From assembly GCF_017591425.1 (NCBI RefSeq), contig NW_024466599.1, forward strand, positions 69,606,501 through 69,670,500: a stretch of 64,000 bases of DNA, in the 5' to 3' direction. The position numbers were made by a program, and so were the translations under genes. The notes below the pieces were generated by a model. The model had not been told where the DNA came from. It searched no databases and saw nothing but the letters and a program-made list of their open reading frames with translations. Shown piece by piece: positions 57,903-64,000 of the stretch. The stretch's first letter is position 1. Every line of letters begins with the position of its first letter. The stretch comes from Ochotona curzoniae (lineage: Eukaryota > Chordata > Mammalia > Lagomorpha > Ochotonidae).

Positions 57903-58212
57903 CTGGGGCTGGTGTATGGCTCAACTGCCTAACCCTCTGCCTGCAAGCGTTGTCATCTGGCTCATGTCCTGGCTGCTCCACTTCCCACCCAGCTCTCTGC
58001 TTATGGCCTAGGAAAGCAGTGGAGGATGGCTCAGAGCCTCGGGACCCTGCACCTGCATGGGAGACCTGGAAAAAGCTTGTTGCTCTTGGCTAAGAATCAG
58101 CTCAGGTCTGGCCGCTGCAGCCATTTGGGGCATGATCCAATGGGTGAAATATCTTTCTGTCTCTTCTTTGTAAAGCTGCCTTTCCACTAAAAATAAATAA
58201 CTTTTAAAAAGA
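57903..58212 (+). mobile_element. C-repeat SINE
   Basis: TGGGGCTGGTGTATGGCTCA head, GGCCGCTGCAGCCATTTGG, tail CTAAAAATAAATAAC. Confidence 0.85.
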
Positions 58213-59765
58213 TCTTCCTTCCTACTAGTTTCTAAGCCTTACCTTGTGTTTGTTCTCTCAGTACATACCCTAGACATTATATTACTGATGTGTTACCAGA
58301 CCAGGACTTCACTCATTTTTATGCCCTAATATTTTCTTTATTCCAGCTTTACTTAGATGTATCCACCCATGCTTCCAAGCTCCTGTCTAGGAAGATCATT
58401 CTTCTGTCTGAAGGCTGATGCCTTTACAAGCTGCTGGGGGTCTGCAGGTCCGAAAACACCGTGACTTCTTCATTCTTGAACTTGATTTTTCCCAGGTCTA
58501 ACAGTCCTGACCAGCAGTTATGTCTTCTAAGGATACAGTGAAGCAATGACTTCTCTGTTGAGAAATCAGTTGTCAACTTTTGCTGCCTAGAAGGTAATCT
58601 GTTTCAGATTGATCTAGAAGGCTTTTTGTTTTTTCATTTTGATTTTGGTTGTCTGGTGTTTCACATTTTGTGGTTTTTCCTTGGGATTCATTTCTTTAGC
58701 CTGAGCATAGAGTATCCTTTTACTCAGTTCCAGGACATTCTGGGTTCCAGTGTTTGTCACACCTGTCACAGTTCTGTGCTTCGTGTCCTCTCTTTTGTTT
58801 CCATCTCTTTTTACCAGTCTTGGCTGCATTCTGTTTCATTTCTGGTCATCTGTGTTGAGCTGTTAAAATCTGCTACCAAACCCATCCACTGCAGTTTTAA
58901 CAATTATATCTATTTCAAGGAATTCATTTGACAACATTTTAAATCTGCTCTATCATTTTCTGAGTTGATTTCAGAAATGAAACAAAGTAAAACCCACTGT
59001 TTCTGGGGGCACAGAGAGGGCTAATTATCACCACAATCAGGCCGAGATTTCCTAAAGCTATTCTTGTGTCCTCCTCCTAACCTCCTCCCCTACTCCTAAG
59101 CCCTGGCGCCTTCTCTGTCCCTACAGCTTTGCCTCTGCCCAAAGAACCAGTGCCTTCAGCATACACGATGCAGTCTGTTCACGGTGACTTCCTTCATTTA
59201 GCACAACACATGAGAGTTGTCTATTGCTGACTGCAATTCCAGGACATGGATATAGCAGTCTGTGGAACTACTGAGGCAGATGAAGGACATTCAGTTTCTT
59301 TCTTGTTTTTGCTACACGCTTTTTAGGCAAATGTCTTTTTATGACAAGTATCTAGGAGTGGGAACTGCTAAGTCATGGGGCTCAGTCTAGAGTTAACTTT
59401 ATAGATGCTGAGATCATTTTCAAAGTGGCTGTAGCAGCCTGCATCCCGGCCCACACTTGCTGTTGTCAGGATTATTTTCAGACATTCTGATACGTGTGAA
59501 GTGGTGGCTCACTACTGCTTCAATTTGCATTCCTTAAGCATTACTGGATGCTGAGCATTTCTTGACACCCTTACTTGCCATTTGTAAATATTGTTAAATG
59601 TGGCATCTTCAAAATTTTTTGCCCACTGGATTATATTCCTTATTTTTTACCTTTTCTAGTTCTAAATGTATGCTAGGTAAAAATATTTCATCAAGCATGT
59701 TTACAAATATTTTCTCCCAGACTGGGACTTATCTTTTATTTTATCAATAGTGCCTTTCACAGGAA

Positions 59766-60092
59766 AAAAAAAAGTTTTAAGTTGCAAAGTCAGATACACA
59801 GAGAGGAGAGGAGAGAGAGAGAGGAAGATCTTCCGTTTGATGATTCACTCCTCAAGTGAGCACAACAGTCGGTGTTGCACCAATCCGAAGCCAGGAGCCA
59901 GGAACCTCTTCCAGGTCTCCCACATAGGTGCAGGATCCCAAGGCTTTGGGCCATCCTTGACTGCTTTCCCAGGCCACAAGCAGGGAACCGGATGGGAAGC
60001 AGGACTGCTGGAATTAAAACCAGAGCCCATATGGGATTCACAGCATGTTTAAGGCGAGGACTTTAGCTGCTAGGCTACCATGCTGGGTCTTC
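59766..60092 (-). mobile_element. C-repeat SINE inserted in L1
   Basis: Full-length reversed copy with GGTCTCCCACATAGGTGCAG and CCACAAGCAGGGAACCGG. It interrupts the L1 sequence, so it is younger. Confidence 0.93.
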
Positions 60093-60983
60093 TTGTGCCT
60101 TTTTTTTTTTTAATTTACAGAGTTTTAAATTTACATATTACTATTTGTACAAGCTGCGATGTCTGGATCAATGTTTTCTTCTAACATATGAATGTCCTGT
60201 GGTTCTGGCATCATTTGTTGAAAAGACTACTATCTTCAATAAGCTTCCTGTGCCACTCTGTAAAACATCAATTGATCAAATTTGCAAGTTTACTTTTAGA
60301 TGTTCAATCTCTATGCATCTGTCCTCTGATTAATACCACTCCATCTTCTTCACTGTAGTTGTCTAGTGAGTCTTCAAACAAGGTAGAGTGAGTCCTCCAA
60401 GTTTGTTCTTTTCAGAATTTTTCTTACCTATTCTAGTTCTTTCCTGTTTCATATAAATTGTAGACTCTGCTGGTTAACATTTGCACAAAAAATTCCTGCT
60501 GGGATTTTGATTGCTTCATTTCCATTCCTCCTCTCCCTCCTCGATTGCACTATGTTATTTCAAAGCAAATCATCCTAGACATTGTTGCCATTGCATCCCT
60601 AGCAATTTGACTTCTTTGTAAATTAAAAACAGAAACAGAAACAAAAACAAAAAACCTGCCACTCTCCATCAAAGTCAAATAAATGGTAACTGATCAACAA
60701 ATCTACTGCAGAATGCTGAGTTAACTATATCCCTTCCTTTTACAACTCAAGTGTAAGCGTTCTGCAGCTCAATTTGGGATGAATGAGCATCTTAGCAACA
60801 CTGAGTCTTCTAATCCATTTAGCGTGGTCTCTCTTTCCATGTATTTACATGTTCATTTCCTTGAGGAATTATTTGCATTCTTTGGTATATACATGCCATA
60901 TGTATCTTTGTTGCATGCATACATAAGAATTTCAATTTTCCTGAATGCTGCTTTACGTGACATGCTGTAAGTGCACTTTTTTT

Positions 60984-61315
60984 TTTAAAGATTTATTATT
61001 TATTTTTATTGGAAAGTCAGATATACAGAGAGGAGGAGAGACAGAGAAGAAGATCTTCTGTCCGATGATTCACTCCCCAGGTGACCACAACGGCCGGTAG
61101 TGTGCCAATCCAAAGCCAGGAGCCAGGAACCTCTTTCAGGTCTCCCACACAGGTGCAGGGTCAAAAGGCTTTGGGCCATCCTCGACTGCTTTCCCAGGCC
61201 ACAAGCAGGGAGCTGGATGGGAAGCAGGGCTGCCGGGATTAGAACCAGCAACACATGGGATCCTGGCATGTTCAAGGTGGGGACTTTTAGCCGCTAGGCC
61301 ACACGCCAGGGCCGA
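60984..61315 (-). mobile_element. C-repeat SINE inserted in L1
   Basis: Reversed full-length copy with AAAGATTTATTATTTATTTT tail and GATTCACTCCCCAGGTGACC. GCACTTTTTTT on both sides may be its target duplication. Confidence 0.93.
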
Positions 61316-61689
61316 CATGGCACTTTTTTTAAAAATGCAAATTTTTAATTTGCATTGCCAATATATAGGACTATAATAATTTTTTTTGTGAAATGGTATT
61401 ATACCTCCCTAAACCTGTTTAAGAGTTCTGACTTTTTTGGGCATATTTTATATAAACATATCATCTGAAAAAAAAGAATTTTATTTCTTCCATTTCGATG
61501 CCTTTTGTTATTTATTCTGTTATTGCATTGGCTGGATGTAATGCCATTTTTCATAGCACACTGGAACTTCCAGATATTTTAAACTTCTTTGTTGTCTTCA
61601 TAGTATGCGTTGCTGTTTTATAGTGTGTCCCTGGTGTTCAGGACATTTGATGCTTGCATGAATTCATTCCTCTTGTTTCTGCTGTGTAT

Positions 61690-62120
61690 TTGTTTGCTTA
61701 GGTTGATGAACAAAGTAGCACCACAAAGTGGGCAGCTGAAGCAACAGAAAAGCCTTGTCTCACACTGTGGAGGCTGAAGGGGCGTCATCACAGTGCCGTG
61801 TAGTAGGTGCTTTCTAGGGGGAGGGGTGACAGAAAACTCTGTTTGTGCCAGTCCTCTAAGTTCTGCAAGTGTGCCAGCAATTCTGGCCGTTCCTTGGCTT
61901 GAGGATGTGCTATCCTGATCTCTTCTATCATCTCCACATTATGTTCCTTTCTGCTCCCAAATGCCTTTTTTTTTATAGGAACATCAGTCATAGTGGATGT
62001 GGAGAAGTCCCACCTTAGTCCTGTATGATCCCGTCTTAACTCACAACATTCACAATGACCTCACTCCCATCTAGGATCCCAACCTGAGATACTGGGGACA
62101 CAATTAAACTTGGGGCATGC
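61690..62120 (-). mobile_element. MaLR-type LTR remnant (MLT1-like)
   Basis: Reading reversed MLT1 in order: CACACTGTGGAGGCTGAAG, GGCCGTTCCTTGGCTTGAGG, TAGGAACATCAGTCATAG, then CCTGTATGATCCCGTCTTAA. Old, non-coding. The short open frame at 61788-61991 lies within it and is not a gene. Confidence 0.6.
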
Positions 62121-62837
62121 TGGTCTTCATTCATGGAGCTCATGTGCTTTGTGGCCCTGGCTGTTTGGCTATCACTGCCACAGTGCTTGTCAATGCACTG
62201 AAAATGCCATTTTCTGTAATAACCTGAAGTTCAGACAGGAGGCGCCTGATAGCCAGTCTACGAGTACCAGGCTCATGGATTGAGGTGCTCTCAATTACCT
62301 GTGTGGTACAATGCCAACCTCCAAGTCTACACTGGGCTGGTTTACCTGGGCTTCACATACCTTACTGTAGGCAGGGGGTAACTGTCTAGAGATAGCTCAC
62401 CTTGTACAAGCCCTGTCCTGAGTTCCCGACCCCCTCGCCTCCCCACCTCCACATGAGGACATGAAAATGAAATTCAAAATTCCTGAGCCTGCTAAGTGAA
62501 GGCAAACATCATTCATGCTCACCAGCCTCTCCAGATTTCCATTTTTTTTCAATTCTAGTCTCATCTTACTTTTATAAAATATTTTAAAGAATGTTCCTGT
62601 ATAGATTTTGACAATTTTAAGCAAGGGAAGATTGATCAGAATAATTAAACTCACTGCTATTCAAAAAAAGGATATTTGCTTTTTTCTAAAACTGACTTCA
62701 TTCAGTGCTACAACTAGCATCTACTGAAGTCGATTCCAGCTATGAAATCAGTTTTCAGACAGCATTTCCTTGTTAAAGTGTCCCATAATAAGAGAAAATC
62801 TGAGAAGCCATCTTATTAGCATTCATCTACTTTCAAT

Positions 62838-63147
62838 TTTTTTTTAAGATTTTTAGATATACAGAGAGAAGGAATTACAGAAATATCTTCCATCCACTGG
62901 TTCACTCTCCAAGTGGGCACAACAGCCGAAACTGAGCTGATTCAAATGCCAGTAGCTTCTTCCAGGTCTCCTTCGCAGCTGCAGGGTCCCAAGCCTTTGG
63001 GCCATCCACGACTGCTTTCCCAGGCCACAGGCTGCAAGCAGGGAGCAGGATGGAAAGCGGAGCAGCCAGGATACAAACTGGCACCCAAAAGGGATTCTGG
63101 CACATGCGAGGTGAGGATTTGGCCATTAGGGTATTGTGCTGGGTCCC
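62838..63147 (-). mobile_element. C-repeat SINE
   Basis: GGTTCACTCTCCAAGTGGGC and GCTTTCCCAGGCCACAGGC; the head is reversed, ending GTGCTGGGTCCC. Confidence 0.9.
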
Positions 63148-63157
63148 TCTTAAATTT

Positions 63158-63475
63158 TTTTAAAGTTTTTTTTTTTTTTTGAAAGGCAAATTTACAGAGA
63201 GGAGAGACAGAGAGAAAGATCTTCCATTCACTGGTTCACCCCCTAAATGGCTGCAATGGCCAGAGCTGAGCTAAGCTGAATTGAGGAGCCAGTGGCCAGG
63301 TCTCTCATGAGGGTGCAGGGTCCCAAGGCTTTGGGCTATCCTCCACTGCTTTTCCAGGCCATAAGCAGGGGGCTGGATGGGAAGTGGAGCAGCCAGGATG
63401 CAGACCAGTACCCACATGGGATGTGAGTACTTGAAGGTAGAGAATTGGCCTGTGGAGCCATTGTGCTGGCCCCTC
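63158..63475 (-). mobile_element. C-repeat SINE, tandem with the previous copy
   Basis: T-rich reversed tail at 63165-63180, CACCCCCTAAATGGCTGC and ending GTGCTGGCCCC. Only about 10 bp separate it from the copy before. Confidence 0.88.
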
Positions 63476-63694
63476 AAAGTTAATCCAGAAAACTTCATTT
63501 TATGTTTGGGTTTCCCTGGTGTCTATTAAAATGGGTCATGTGGCTATAATATAGAGCAATGAGAAAAAAATCTATCTACAATACATAAAATAGAACCTTC
63601 AGTGAAATTAGTATCTGAAGCTAGGCCAGCAACCAAAACTTAATATCACTGGTAGCTATTCATGTTGAATTTGGTCAAAGAAAATCACTAATGA

Positions 63695-64000
63695 GGACCC
63701 GGCGGCGTGGTCTAGCGGCTAAAGTCCTCACCTTGAATGCGCCAGGATCCCATATGGGTGCTGGTTCTTATCCCAGCAGCTCTGTTTCCCATCCAGCTTC
63801 CTGCCTGTGGCCTGGGAAAGCATTCAAGGATGACCCAATCCTGTGGGACCCTGCATCCACGTGGGCAACCTGGAAGAGGTTCCTGGTTCCTGGCTTCGGA
63901 TCAGCGCAGCACCGGCCGTTGTGGTCACTTGGGGAGTGAATCATCGGATGGAAGATCTTCCTCTCTGTCTCTCCTCCTCTATGTATATCTGCCTTTCCAA
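63695..64000 (+). mobile_element. C-repeat SINE, cut by the window end
   Basis: GGACCCGGCGGCGTGGTCTA head and GGTTCTTATCCCAGCAG (B box), running to the last base. Confidence 0.93.

Larger units (their letters stand above)
59150..61690 (-). mobile_element. Old L1 ORF2 remnant split by two SINEs
   Basis: Pieces 59150-59765, 60093-60983 and 61316-61690 follow each other in the order of reversed L1 ORF2 (CATCATTTGTTGAAAAGAC, GTCTTCTAATCCATTTAGCG, CATATCATCTGAAAAAAA). The last piece covers the reverse transcriptase active-site region, which is frameshifted. Non-functional. Confidence 0.7.
52969..64000 (-). other. CRACDL 5' intron, incomplete
   Basis: The split codon at the start of exon A requires an upstream coding exon, but none was found here, so this intron probably runs past the window end. 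It holds many SINEs, an old antisense L1 and an MaLR LTR. The stretch 58215-59150 is AT-rich and may be old repeat, but I cannot assign it; 62120-62837 is likewise unassigned. Confidence 0.65.

Noticed and set aside
61788..61991. Minus-strand 67-residue open frame
   Set aside because: It lies wholly within the MaLR-like LTR remnant, a non-coding sequence.
1..64000. CRISPR array, phage, operon or toxin-antitoxin system
   Set aside because: Spliced gene structure, SINEs and L1s show mammalian nuclear DNA. The direct repeats present are microsatellites or dispersed SINEs without spacer architecture.

Overview
This window looks like a piece of a lagomorph nuclear genome, most likely a pika (Ochotona). 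The main evidence is more than 40 copies of a tRNA-derived C-repeat SINE in both orientations. The youngest copies have intact A-box and B-box tRNA heads, AATAAA-rich tails and clear target-site duplications. Their internal sequence differs from the rabbit C-repeat as I remember it. The window also has old L1 pieces, MaLR-type LTR remnants, a Tigger-like DNA transposon fossil and many microsatellites. There are no bacterial-style operons, CRISPR arrays or phage genes.

One protein-coding gene can be supported. On the minus strand, from about 52968 down to the stop at 20506, eight exons join in perfect reading-phase agreement. They encode about 938 residues of CRACDL (formerly KIAA1211L), the paralogue of the actin regulator CRACD. 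Visible landmarks are a polybasic N-terminal block, a serine-rich region with a capping-protein-interaction-like basic motif, one giant 1666-bp proline-rich exon, and a C-terminal part with two copies of a P-x-W-x3-A-R-x-K motif that ends in MPQIIK. The first coding exon(s) and the promoter were not found. They are probably beyond 64000.

Layout: 1 to about 19838 is gene-poor intergenic sequence downstream of CRACDL, with SINEs, L1 pieces, an MaLR LTR piece and a (TCTCC)n tract. The 3' UTR is about 19840-20505. The coding exons are at 20506-20642, 21593-21737, 22333-22520, 36923-38588, 41608-41820, 45394-45555, 45889-46027 and 52800-52968. The 14.4-kb intron between the giant exon and the 188-bp exon holds the Tigger fossil, a pika/lagomorph-type L1 3' end and about a dozen SINEs. 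The stretch from 52969 to 64000 is the large 5' intron. It holds an old antisense L1 split by two SINEs, followed by an MaLR LTR.

No novel multi-gene system is present. The most interesting points are a GC-AG intron whose non-canonical donor is followed 66 nt later by a UG repeat, a NAGNAG tandem acceptor at the last exon, a SINE that appears to carry a 3'-transduced segment, close inverted SINE pairs in introns, and a 74-nt alternating purine-pyrimidine tract. Repeat family assignments come from memory of consensus sequences, so their ends are approximate. Exon ends were set base by base.
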